Of a stretch of DNA of 64,000 bases, positions 17,781 through 29,794 are shown piece by piece. This stretch comes from Microbulbifer aggregans. GTDB lineage: Bacteria; Pseudomonadota; Gammaproteobacteria; Pseudomonadales; Cellvibrionaceae. A program made the translations under genes and the position numbers. The DNA lies in NCBI RefSeq assembly GCF_020524005.1, contig NZ_JAIVKK010000014.1, positions 1 to 64,000 of the forward strand. Direction: 5' to 3'. A model generated the notes under the pieces. That model was not told the origin of the DNA and did not search any database. It worked only from the letters and a program-made list of their open reading frames with translations. Position 1 is the first letter of the stretch; each line of letters starts with the position of its first letter.

Positions 17781-18164
17781 TCAGGACAAAATGGGCGGAC
17801 GAATAGCGGTTTCCGGTTCTGGACTCGAATCCAGCGACCGGTAGGCGGTGCGGGGCAGGCTGAAGCCGATCAATTCCGTCGGATTCGCGGAAGTTGGGAT
17901 GACGCTGGTGCACACACCGGGGCAGCAATTGCAGTCACTGTCGCAGCTGTGGTGTGTCTGCAATTCCGACCGGGAGTTACAGCCGTGATCCGCGCATTGC
18001 TGGTGTCTGGCTATGGACTCCATGGATTTATGCGGCATGTTCACCGCGTCGTGCGAGATGCCGGGAGCCTGATGGTCGCTACCCGAATCACAGGGCGCTG
18101 CCAGGGCTTCGCCAGCGACGGCGAATAGCACAAGTAACAGCAGTGTCCTGAGGGTATTGAACAT
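17781..18164 (-). CDS. Small His/Cys-rich periplasmic protein (CopL-like)
   Basis: A 127-residue protein with a clear Sec signal (LRTLLLLVLFAVAGEALA) and then a region dense in metal-ligand residues: HQQCADHGC, HHSCDSDCNCCPGVC. The C-terminal tail ends in AIRPPILS. It resembles the small proteins that open many copper and cation-efflux operons (CopL or CzcI type), which bind metal and tune induction. I start it at ATG 18164 because the signal peptide begins there; the frame stays open upstream only because it crosses the neighbouring gene. It is the first gene of the copper operon. Function is inferred from composition and place; it shares the RPPI tail with the protein at 19130. Confidence 0.7.
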   Translation of the reverse strand: MFNTLRTLLLLVLFAVAGEALAAPCDSGSDHQAPGISHDAVNMPHKSMESIARHQQCADHGCNSRSELQTHHSCDSDCNCCPGVCTSVIPTSANPTELIGFSLPRTAYRSLDSSPEPETAIRPPILS

Positions 18165-18234
18165 GAAGTCCGGGTCACGTGGCGGCAGGTTGAGCGGCGA
18201 TAGTAGGAGCTGGTGATGATCCGTGCAAGCGCAC

Positions 18235-19011
18235 TCAGCCCATTCCGCGACGAATCGCATTGGCTGACAGGTCACCAATTGCGGGATCGACGCCGGCCAC
18301 TGCCAGGTGCAGCTGGGAAGTATCCCGCAGGGGGAACATGGCGTAGAAAAACTGCCACGGCAGCTCTCTTCCGGGCAGGTCGGCGGCAAACTGTGCCCTT
18401 TGACCCAGGTGGAAGCCGGAGAAATCCACACGGCCCAGCCCTTCGGAGATACCGGTGCCGCGGGCTTTGTAGAAGGCCTCTTTGAGGGTCCACATACGGT
18501 AAAAATGCACCGGCATCAGTTCCCGCGGTGGCGCGTCCAGCAGGGCGCACTCCTGGGGGTGGAAGTAATGCCGGGCGATGCGCTGGAAGTTGCGGGGTTT
18601 TTGCGGCTGCTCGATATCAATACCGATGGCCTCATTTTCCGATACCGCCAGCGCTATCCAGCGGCCACTGTGGCTCAGGCTGAAATGGAGCTCGGGGGCA
18701 TTCTCCAGTAGGGGTTTTCCAGTAGGCAGGCGGGAAAAGCGCAGGGCCTCTGGCTTGGTGCCGCTGAGCTTGCCCAGTACCCGGCGCATCAGCGCGCGCC
18801 CGAGCAGAAAACCGTGTTGCTGATCCGCACCCTGGAATTTCTGCTGGCGGGCACGTTCTTCATCCGAGAGCAATTTTTCCAGCGCAACGGCAGTGGGGCT
18901 GCCGGCCACGATATCGTCAGTGCGCAGCAGCCACAGCCCGGGCAGCCGGGATGCAATATGTGCAGTTGTCACTGAAGCGGAGCGGGGAGACATATGTGGT
19001 GTTGAATTCAT
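18235..19011 (-). CDS. 4'-phosphopantetheinyl transferase (Sfp type)
   Basis: A ~258-residue cytoplasmic enzyme that moves the phosphopantetheine arm of CoA onto acyl- or peptidyl-carrier proteins. Diagnostic motifs are ELHFSLSHSGRWIALAVS, the Mg-binding GIDIE, and MWTLKEAFYKARG. Length fits the Sfp/EntD-like group rather than the short AcpS group. No polyketide, peptide or fatty-acid synthase gene is in the window, so its carrier-protein partner is elsewhere. Start uncertain: ATG 19011, ATG 18993 and TTG 19041 are all in frame and none has a good ribosome site. It lies 70 bp upstream of the copper operon on the same strand and could be co-transcribed with it, with no obvious functional link. 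Confidence 0.9.
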   Translation of the reverse strand: MNSTPHMSPRSASVTTAHIASRLPGLWLLRTDDIVAGSPTAVALEKLLSDEERARQQKFQGADQQHGFLLGRALMRRVLGKLSGTKPEALRFSRLPTGKPLLENAPELHFSLSHSGRWIALAVSENEAIGIDIEQPQKPRNFQRIARHYFHPQECALLDAPPRELMPVHFYRMWTLKEAFYKARGTGISEGLGRVDFSGFHLGQRAQFAADLPGRELPWQFFYAMFPLRDTSQLHLAVAGVDPAIGDLSANAIRRGMG

Positions 19012-19129
19012 GGTGACTATCGGCGGTGATGCATTTCCCAATAGTGAAACGTGGCCGGCTTTCGGCGTTTGTTACCCTTGCTACCCTCAGGCTAGCTGCT
19101 GGCGCGTGTATAAGCTAGTTGGAAGTTGA

Positions 19130-19630
19130 ATGTGCCGCCAGTGCTTTGAGTCTGCGTGCGCATTTTGCTATGTTCCGTTTTCCATTCAATGGCTTGGGTT
19201 GTACAACTTGGCTTTCGGTTCAGTCAAACGTTTGTGCCTGATACTGGTTGCGCTTCTGGTTTTCCAGACGGCGGCAGCATTCAGTGACAGCCACGAGGAT
19301 TTGTCGGCAAGTACCAGCCATTTACCGGCCAGTCACCAGGATGCCGCAGACGGCTCTCCCCACCTGGACCATCGCGCCCATTCCGGGCACTCCGCCGCGG
19401 AGCGCAGCAGCGAATATCCGCAGCTTCCGCAACTGCTGATTACAGATCACAACAGTCCGGATCTCACGCAGGATTGCAATCATTGCTGCCACTGTCACAG
19501 TGCCGGCTGCCTCGCGCTGCTCTCCAGTACCAGAGTCTCCATCTTGTCTGTCAGTGAGTGGTTCCAGCCAATCAATGCGGGTTTCCCCCGCCGTTATATT
19601 TCTGCACTTCTACGCCCTCCTATCGCCTGA
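19130..19630 (+). CDS. Small His/Cys-rich protein opening the czc operon (CzcI-like)
   Basis: A 166-residue frame. After ~32 residues comes a hydrophobic signal segment (RLCLILVALLVFQTAAAF), then a His/Ser-rich stretch (HLDHRAHSGHSAAE), a metal-ligand cluster CNHCCHCH and a C-terminus ending in LLRPPIA. It precedes czcC by about 60 bp, the place occupied by czcI in czcICBA operons, and probably binds metal in the periplasm and modulates induction. The real start may be later than ATG 19130, for instance the TTG at 19208, since the first 26 residues are not signal-like. The RPPI tail is shared with the CopL-like protein at 17781. Confidence 0.65.
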   Translation: MCRQCFESACAFCYVPFSIQWLGLYNLAFGSVKRLCLILVALLVFQTAAAFSDSHEDLSASTSHLPASHQDAADGSPHLDHRAHSGHSAAERSSEYPQLPQLLITDHNSPDLTQDCNHCCHCHSAGCLALLSSTRVSILSVSEWFQPINAGFPRRYISALLRPPIA

Positions 19631-19691
19631 GTTCCTGAATTTCGCGCCGCGTGATTGAGCGCGGCTCCTGTTCATTAACTCGGAATAAACA

Positions 19692-21023
19692 ATGTCAGTT
19701 TTACCTAATACTGTCCGGCAGTGTGCCGGGCAGGCGTTGCTGTGTGTGATATTGCCCGCGACGCTGTTATGCGCGGGCACAGGTGCTCAGGCCGCGCCAA
19801 ATAATCCGCCGCCATTGTTGTCCTTGCAAGAGGCGATGCAGCGGACTTTGCAGCAAAACCCGACGCTTGCGGTCTTTGATTTTCGCCAGAAAATGCTGGA
19901 CGGGCGCGCCTATACCGCGGGGTTGAATCCCGGTGTGCGCCTGGAAACCGAATTCGAAAATATCGCCAGTGGCGATGACGGCGAAGAACCTGAAGTGACG
20001 GTGGCACTGTCGTCGGTTATCGAACTCGGCGGCAAGCGCAGCGCACGCGATCAGGTCGTCGGCGGTGAACGCCTGGTTTTGGATTCTGAGCAGCGCTTGC
20101 AGGCGTTGCAATTGATGGGCGAAGTCACTCGCCGATATGTTCGGGTGGTTGCCAGTGCCGAACGGCAGCGACTGGCGGATGACACCGTGCGCCTGGCACT
20201 GGATACCCTGAATGCCGTCTCGGCGAAAGTATCGGCAGGCGGCGCGCCGCAGGCTGAAAAGCGTCGTGCAGAGGCAGCGCTGATTCGCGCACGCATAGTG
20301 CGTGATCGTGTTGCTGCCCGGCATAAAACTGACCGGGTAATACTGGCAGGCTTGTGGGGCGACACGGCTTCGGCATCGAGCGGGAATTTTCGCGTCGATG
20401 GCAGTGTGCTGTACCAGCTGGGTTCTTCGGGGGAGTTCAATACGTTCTTTCAGCGTGCCCGGCAAAATCCAGTGCTGACCCGCTTTGCGAGCGAGGAGCG
20501 ATTGAGGGCCGCGCAATTGCGGCTTGCCGAATCAGAACGCAGCCCGGATATCCAGTGGGCTATGGGGCTGCGGGGAACGGACAATGAAAGCGGCGTGGCG
20601 GACAGCGGCTCGCTGGTGCTCGGATTCAGCGCTCCCCTGTTTAGTAGCGCCCGTGCCCGGGGTTCCATTGCTTCGGCGCGGGCCGCGTTGGACAGCGTCG
20701 CAGTCGAAGAGCGCGCGGCGTTATTGAAAATTTACACGCAACTCTACGATGCGTTCTTCCGTCGGGAACAGGCGATTCAGTCCTGCCGGCAACTCCGCAG
20801 CCAAGTCATTCCCCTGTTAACCACCGCGCTCGAAGAAACCGAACGCTATTACCGTAACGGTCGCTACGGCTATCTGGAATGGGTTGCCGCGCGCGAAGAA
20901 TTACTGGGTGCGCGCCGTTTGCTGATTGGCTGGGCCTCGGAAGCATTGCTTGCCGGCGCCGAAATAGAACAACTGACCGCGGTGCCCCTGACAGTGTCGT
21001 CGCCGGCAGAAAGCGTTAAATAA
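19692..21023 (+). CDS. czcC: CzcC-type outer-membrane channel (TolC family)
   Basis: A 443-residue outer-membrane efflux protein with a signal ending near AGTGAQAA. Two halves of coiled-coil heptads follow, as in TolC trimers. The opening SLQEAMQRTLQQNPTLAVF, the central LGFSAPLFSSARARGSIASA and the tail WVAAREELLGARRLLIGW are the repeated family patterns. It forms the exit duct of the cation pump with the two genes downstream. GGAATAA lies before ATG 19692. It ends 15 bp before the adaptor gene. Confidence 0.9.
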   Translation: MSVLPNTVRQCAGQALLCVILPATLLCAGTGAQAAPNNPPPLLSLQEAMQRTLQQNPTLAVFDFRQKMLDGRAYTAGLNPGVRLETEFENIASGDDGEEPEVTVALSSVIELGGKRSARDQVVGGERLVLDSEQRLQALQLMGEVTRRYVRVVASAERQRLADDTVRLALDTLNAVSAKVSAGGAPQAEKRRAEAALIRARIVRDRVAARHKTDRVILAGLWGDTASASSGNFRVDGSVLYQLGSSGEFNTFFQRARQNPVLTRFASEERLRAAQLRLAESERSPDIQWAMGLRGTDNESGVADSGSLVLGFSAPLFSSARARGSIASARAALDSVAVEERAALLKIYTQLYDAFFRREQAIQSCRQLRSQVIPLLTTALEETERYYRNGRYGYLEWVAAREELLGARRLLIGWASEALLAGAEIEQLTAVPLTVSSPAESVK

Positions 21024-21038
21024 ATTCGGGTCGATGTG

Positions 21039-25123
<4,085 letters not shown>

Positions 25124-25259
25124 ACTGCGACCCCTATTAGCGCCTTGAACATAGTTTCGGGCGCCTAGCTCGTGTCTCGGAAGTTCACACCGGATAGCGG
25201 CACCACCACAAAGCTAGAAAAGAACTGATACCACCGCACCAAGAACTGAGAGAAACACC

Positions 25260-26654
25260 TTGGCCAAAAAATCCAAAACCGCATTTGTCTGTAATGAATG
25301 CGGAGCCGACTACAGCAAATGGGCGGGCCAGTGCAGTGCCTGCGGGGCGTGGAACAGTCTCAGCGAAGTGCGGCTGGGGCCGGCGCATACCGACAGTCGC
25401 TCCGCCAACTTTACTGATGCCCAGGCCGGTTATGCCGGTGCGGCGGGGCAGGGCAAGGTGCAGAAGCTCTCCGAGATCGACCTCAGCGAGCTGCCACGCA
25501 TTCCCACCAATGCCAGTGAGCTGGACCGGGTACTCGGCGGCGGGCTGGTGCCCGGGTCGGTGGTGTTGATCGGCGGGCACCCCGGTGCCGGCAAGTCCAC
25601 CGTGCTGCTGCAGACCCTGTGCCACCTCTCACAAAACCTGCCGGCCCTGTACGTGACCGGCGAGGAATCGCTGCAACAGGTGGCCATGCGTGCCAAACGC
25701 CTGGGCCTGCCGGCCGACCACCTGCAAATGCTGTCCGAGACCAACGTCGAGCAGATCTGCCTCACCGCCGGCGAAGTAAAACCGAAAGTCATGGTGGTGG
25801 ACTCCATCCAGGTCATGCATATGGCCGAAGTGCAGTCCGCACCGGGGTCTGTAGCGCAGGTGCGCGAAAGCGCCGCCTACCTGACCCGTTATGCCAAGCA
25901 GACCGGCACCGCACTGATACTCGTCGGCCACGTCACCAAAGACGGCAGCCTCGCCGGCCCGAAAGTACTCGAACACATCATCGACTGCTCGATCATGCTG
26001 GAAGGCACCCACGACTCCCGCTTCCGCACCCTGCGCGCGCACAAAAATCGTTTCGGCGCGGTGAACGAGCTGGGCGTATTCGCGATGACCGAGCAAGGGC
26101 TGAAGGAAGTGTCCAACCCCTCCGCCATCTTCCTGCAGCGCGCGGACGAAATCGCCGCGGGCTCCGTGGTCACCACCATCTGGGAAGGCACCCGCCCGCT
26201 GCTGGTGGAGCTTCAGGCCCTGGTGGATGACAGCAGCCTCGGCAATCCGCGCCGGGTCGCCGTGGGCCTGGATCAGAACCGCCTCAACATGCTGCTGGCC
26301 GTACTGCACCGCCACGGCGGCGTGCTGGTGGGTGACCAGGATGTCTTTATCAACGTGGTGGGCGGCGTGAAGGTCATGGAAACCAGCGCCGACCTGACAC
26401 TGCTGGTGTCGGTGGTCTCCAGTTTCCGCAATCGCCCGCTGCCACGCGACATGGTGGTGTTTGGCGAGGTGGGCCTGGCGGGGGAAATCCGTCCGGTGCC
26501 GTCCGGGCAGGAGCGTCTCAGGGAAGCCGCCAAGCACGGTTTCCGCAAGGCGATCGTGCCGGCCGGCAACCGCCTGAAAAACGATATCGAAGGCATGGAA
26601 GTGGTGGCGGTGAAAACTCTCGCAGAAGCACTCAACGCCATCGAGATGAGCTAA
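25260..26654 (+). CDS. radA: DNA repair protein RadA
   Basis: A 464-residue cytoplasmic RecA-like ATPase that helps process recombination intermediates. It has an N-terminal zinc finger (CNEC-x10-CSAC), Walker A GGHPGAGKST, the RadA-specific KNRFG motif (HKNRFGAVNE) and a C-terminal Lon-like domain (VFGEVGLAGEIRPV). The frame begins with TTG at 25260; this gives the standard MAKKSKTAFVCNECG start, so an unusual TTG initiator is likely real, with GAGAGAAA upstream. Its stop is only 3 bp from btuF, so btuFCD may be transcribed from the radA promoter. Confidence 0.96.
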   Translation: MAKKSKTAFVCNECGADYSKWAGQCSACGAWNSLSEVRLGPAHTDSRSANFTDAQAGYAGAAGQGKVQKLSEIDLSELPRIPTNASELDRVLGGGLVPGSVVLIGGHPGAGKSTVLLQTLCHLSQNLPALYVTGEESLQQVAMRAKRLGLPADHLQMLSETNVEQICLTAGEVKPKVMVVDSIQVMHMAEVQSAPGSVAQVRESAAYLTRYAKQTGTALILVGHVTKDGSLAGPKVLEHIIDCSIMLEGTHDSRFRTLRAHKNRFGAVNELGVFAMTEQGLKEVSNPSAIFLQRADEIAAGSVVTTIWEGTRPLLVELQALVDDSSLGNPRRVAVGLDQNRLNMLLAVLHRHGGVLVGDQDVFINVVGGVKVMETSADLTLLVSVVSSFRNRPLPRDMVVFGEVGLAGEIRPVPSGQERLREAAKHGFRKAIVPAGNRLKNDIEGMEVVAVKTLAEALNAIEMS

Positions 26655-26657
26655 TTC

Positions 26658-27506
26658 ATGGGGCGCCAGGGAAGGACGACCCGACTGCGGGCATGGCTGA
26701 TATGCGGATTGTGGCTGTGTGCCGTACCGGCGCTAGCGGCCGAGCGCATCGCCTCCCTGAACCTGTGCCTGGACCAGATACTGCTGAGCTGGGTTCCACC
26801 AAATAACATTGTCTCCGTCACCTGGCTCTCGGGCCAGGATCAATATCGTCGCGCGCCGATTCCCGAGCACATCTACTTGAACCGCGCCCAGGCCGAAGAG
26901 CTGCTGCCGCTCACCCCCGACCTGATACTCACCGGACAGTTTGGTGCGCAACGCGCCGCGGCGCGCCTGGAACAGCTGGGCTTTCCCGTGGTTCGCATTC
27001 CCGATGCCTACAGCCTGGAACAATTGCAGGCGCAACTGACCGCGCTGGGTAAAGCGCTGGGGCCGCTGCCACAGCTGACTGCGCAGGAAAAACAACTGGC
27101 CGACCTGCTCGCAGATAACCCTTCCGCAGGCCATGAACAAAGCAAGCCCCGCGCCCTGATCCTATCCGCCAATAACATTACCTATGGCAGCGGCATGCTG
27201 GAACACCAGCTGCTTACCCGCGCCGGCTTCACCAATCTCGCGGCCGAAGAAGGGGTGAATCAGCTGGGGCGAGTCAGCCTGGAACAGGTCATCGCGCTGG
27301 CGCCAGATCTGCTGGTGTTTTACGGCGGCGCGCAGGACTTTGCCATTGCCCACCTCGCGGAACGCCACCCGGTATTAAAACAATATATCGCCAGCGGTCG
27401 TACCTATCGCCTGCCGGAGCAACTGGGCTATTGCCCGGCACTGGCGGTGGTGGATGTGCTGCAACAACTGAAAAAGAAGAGAGCGGAAATTGTCGACGCG
27501 GAATAA
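26658..27506 (+). CDS. btuF: BtuF-like periplasmic vitamin B12-binding protein
   Basis: A 282-residue periplasmic binding protein of the helical-backbone cluster. The signal peptide ends at AVPALAA. Family sequence begins ERIASLNLCLDQILLSW and continues PDLILTGQF, typical of cobalamin and iron-complex binding proteins. Position next to btuC/btuD and the B12 riboswitch-controlled btuB makes a corrinoid ligand most likely. ATG 26658 follows the radA stop by 3 bp with no strong ribosome site of its own, hinting at translational coupling. The 3' end overlaps btuC by 17 bp. Confidence 0.85.
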   Translation: MGRQGRTTRLRAWLICGLWLCAVPALAAERIASLNLCLDQILLSWVPPNNIVSVTWLSGQDQYRRAPIPEHIYLNRAQAEELLPLTPDLILTGQFGAQRAAARLEQLGFPVVRIPDAYSLEQLQAQLTALGKALGPLPQLTAQEKQLADLLADNPSAGHEQSKPRALILSANNITYGSGMLEHQLLTRAGFTNLAAEEGVNQLGRVSLEQVIALAPDLLVFYGGAQDFAIAHLAERHPVLKQYIASGRTYRLPEQLGYCPALAVVDVLQQLKKKRAEIVDAE

Positions 27507-28482
27507 AACCCTCATTGCAGTGCTGCTGGCCGCTTTGCCGGTTGCCATGCTGCTGGCCCTGTCCAGCGGGCCGGTCGCCATCGACCTGCCGGCGGCCATC
27601 GCCAGTGGCTGGCGCAGTGACAGCAGCGATAGCGTCATCCTGTGGCAGTTACGCCTGCCGCGTGCGGTACTGGCTCTATTGGTGGGCGCGGCACTTGGCC
27701 TGGGCGGTGCTGCTATGCAGGGGATGCTGCGCAACCCGCTCGCGGAGCCAGCCTTACTGGGGGTGAGCAGCGGCGCGGCCCTGGCTGCCATTCTGGTGCT
27801 GTATTACGGCGCGGCGGTCAGCGGATTAATGCTGCCCCTGCTCGCGATCACCGGTGCGCTGCTCGCTGTTGGCAGTGTGTGGCTGCTGGCCGGTCGCGGT
27901 GCCAGTGCCAGCCGGCTGGTACTGGCGGGGGTCGCGATTAATGCGTTTCTGTCGGCACTGATGGCGCTGGCCCTGAATTACGCCCCGAGCATGTTTGCGA
28001 TGCAGGAAATCGTCTTTTGGCTGCTCGGTTCACTGGCCAACCGCGGCTGGGATCAGGTACTGCTGGCGCTGCCATTTATCGTTGCCGGCGCCATCATGCT
28101 GTTTCTCGCGCGCAACTACCTGCGCGCGCTCTCTCTCGGTGAAACCAGCGCGGCATCCCTCGGGTTTGCCGGCCGGCGCTATCCACTGCTGGTGCTGTTC
28201 GGCATCGCGTTTGCGGTGGGCAGCTCCGTGGCCGTCGCCGGCACCATCGGGTTTATCGGCCTTGTAGTGCCGCACCTGATGCGCCCCTTGGTCGGCCAGG
28301 ACCCGGGGCGGCTGCTGTGGGTCAGTGCGCTGGCCGGCGCATTGTTGCTGCTGTTGGCGGATGTGCTGGTGCTCAATACGGTCGGCACCCAGGAATTGCG
28401 TATTGGTGCGGTGACCGCGTTTATCGGTGCACCATTCTTTTTCTGGTTGATCGTCAGCGGGCGGCGGGAGATGAGCCTGTGA
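27490..28482 (+). CDS. btuC: BtuC-like ABC transporter permease
   Basis: A 330-residue FecCD-family inner-membrane permease with about ten helices. Characteristic sequences are LRLPRAVLALLVGAALGLGGAAMQG near the start, NPLAEPALLGVSSGAA and GTIGFIGLVVPHLMR (the loop contacting the ATPase). Start TTG 27490 inside btuF, with GAGAGCGG upstream. It forms the B12 importer with BtuF and BtuD. The stop overlaps btuD (GTGA). Confidence 0.9.
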   Translation: MSTRNKTLIAVLLAALPVAMLLALSSGPVAIDLPAAIASGWRSDSSDSVILWQLRLPRAVLALLVGAALGLGGAAMQGMLRNPLAEPALLGVSSGAALAAILVLYYGAAVSGLMLPLLAITGALLAVGSVWLLAGRGASASRLVLAGVAINAFLSALMALALNYAPSMFAMQEIVFWLLGSLANRGWDQVLLALPFIVAGAIMLFLARNYLRALSLGETSAASLGFAGRRYPLLVLFGIAFAVGSSVAVAGTIGFIGLVVPHLMRPLVGQDPGRLLWVSALAGALLLLLADVLVLNTVGTQELRIGAVTAFIGAPFFFWLIVSGRREMSL

Positions 28483-29261
28483 GCGATGTGCAGAGTCTCG
28501 AATTTAACTGCCGCGACCTGACGCTGACGCGAAATCATCGCAGGGTATTGGAGGGTATCAGTTGTGCCTTCAGGCCCGGCGAGCTCACCGCGGTAATTGG
28601 CCCCAACGGTGCCGGCAAGAGCAGCCTGCTGGGTTGTCTCGCCGGCATTTATGCCGCTGATACGGGGCAGCTGTGCATCGGTGAGCGTGAATTCAATCGT
28701 ATTGCGGCGGCGGAGCGGGCACAGCTGTGTGCCTATCTGCCGCAGCAGGAAGCACCGGCCTGGAGCCTGGCGGCTCAGGATCTGGTGGCGCTGGGGCTGC
28801 TGCCCTGGGGGCGTTCGATCGACCGGGCAGCGAAGGCCCGCCGCTCCCTGCTGGCATTGCAGCAGGTGGACGCCGGGCACCTGGCGGCGCGGCCAGTGAC
28901 ACAGCTTTCTGGTGGTGAGTTACGGCGCGTGCAGCTGGCAAGGCTGTTAGTGGGGGATGCGCCCTTGCTGATCGCCGATGAGCCCGGCGCGGCACTGGAT
29001 ATCCGTCACCAGTTACAGCTGATGCAGACCTTCCGCCAGCAGGCGGACACGGGTAAAACCGTGATCCTTGCGCTGCACGACCTAGGGCTTGCGGCGCGCT
29101 ATTGTGACCGGATTCTTCTGCTGCACAACGGATCGCTTGCGGCACAGGGTTCTGCCGAAGAGGTACTGACGCCGGCGCGGGTAGGTGAGGTGTATGGCAT
29201 ACACAGTGAATTCCGCTGGCGTGACGGGCGCCCGGAGTTTGTTGCTGGCGACTTATTGTGA
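28479..29261 (+). CDS. btuD: BtuD-like ABC transporter ATPase
   Basis: A 260-residue ATPase powering the BtuCF importer. Walker A GPNGAGKSS, Q-loop at AYLPQQEAP, signature LSGGELRRVQ, Walker B LLIADEP and switch His in LALHDLGLAA. I start it at GTG 28479, which overlaps the btuC stop by four bases; the frame is open further upstream only through btuC. No terminator is evident directly after it, but the hairpin element at 29315 is close enough to serve. Confidence 0.92.
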   Translation: MSDVQSLEFNCRDLTLTRNHRRVLEGISCAFRPGELTAVIGPNGAGKSSLLGCLAGIYAADTGQLCIGEREFNRIAAAERAQLCAYLPQQEAPAWSLAAQDLVALGLLPWGRSIDRAAKARRSLLALQQVDAGHLAARPVTQLSGGELRRVQLARLLVGDAPLLIADEPGAALDIRHQLQLMQTFRQQADTGKTVILALHDLGLAARYCDRILLLHNGSLAAQGSAEEVLTPARVGEVYGIHSEFRWRDGRPEFVAGDLL

Positions 29262-29314
29262 TTCTTCCCACGACTACATGATCCGCCCCGAATCAAGTGC
29301 GGTGGCGGTACAGC

Positions 29315-29413
29315 TACCGGGTGTAGCTCTGTGCGACACGCCGTAAACCCATCCATGGGGGCTCGGCTGCGGCCGTCCTGGCCGCAGACGGTCTCACAAA
29401 GCTACACCCGGTA
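29315..29413. repeat. Structured 99-bp inverted-repeat element, copy A
   Basis: Outer arms TACCGGGTGTAGCT (29315-29328) and AGCTACACCCGGTA (29400-29413) are perfect complements. Inside lies a second hairpin, CTGCGGCC-gtcct-GGCCGCAG (29367-29387), preceded by CCATCCATGGGGGCTCGG. The element at 36936-37029 has the same architecture (outer arms, CATCC segment, GC-rich inner hairpin with a GTCC-T loop) but different outer arms. It sits between btuD and the riboswitch. It may act as a terminator or be a small non-autonomous mobile element. Confidence 0.7.
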
Positions 29414-29512
29414 TCTGTACCTTCGCGTTGAGCCCACAGTTTTAAATCTAATCAGTCCTGACCAGCCCTTCATTCCCGCATTCACACAATTCCTATATAC
29501 TCGCGCCCTCTC

Positions 29513-29700
29513 TAGGTGCCCAGCAGTCATAGCCGCCACAAGCGGTTGTCTTGGCTGGGTTAAACGGGAAGTCCGGTGTGAGTATTTTAAATCCGGCGCT
29601 GCCCCCGCAACGGTGATTCGTTTTCCGCAGTCAGCAGAGAACTATAAGCCCGATACCGGCCTTGAGGACAGTAACTGCGATAAAGCGGAGGGCTTTGTCC
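29513..29700 (+). ncRNA. Cobalamin riboswitch upstream of btuB
   Basis: Conserved elements in order: AGGTGCCC near 29514, TTAAACGGGAAGTCCGGTG (29560-29578), AATCCGGCGCTGCCCCCGCA with CGGTGA (29590-29616; the B12 core) and AAGCCCGATACCGGCC (29646-29661). The block after the aptamer (29666-29700) can fold with AAAGC/GCTTT and GGACA/TGTCC arms and is a candidate expression platform. It lies about 95 bases before the btuB start and should repress btuB when adenosyl- or methylcobalamin is abundant. Possible promoter TATATAC lies at 29494. Confidence 0.93.
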
Positions 29701-29794
29701 GGGCTAGTCATTCATTGCCGGTGTGCGCGCATGCCTGTCTTTGTCGCCCGTCTCCCCTCCCTCAATCGAACGCATTTTCAGATTGGGGAATACC

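Noticed and set aside
18235..19011. Marker of a polyketide or peptide synthase cluster
   Set aside because: The phosphopantetheinyl transferase is real, but no carrier-protein or synthase gene occurs in the 64 kb, so no such cluster can be claimed here.
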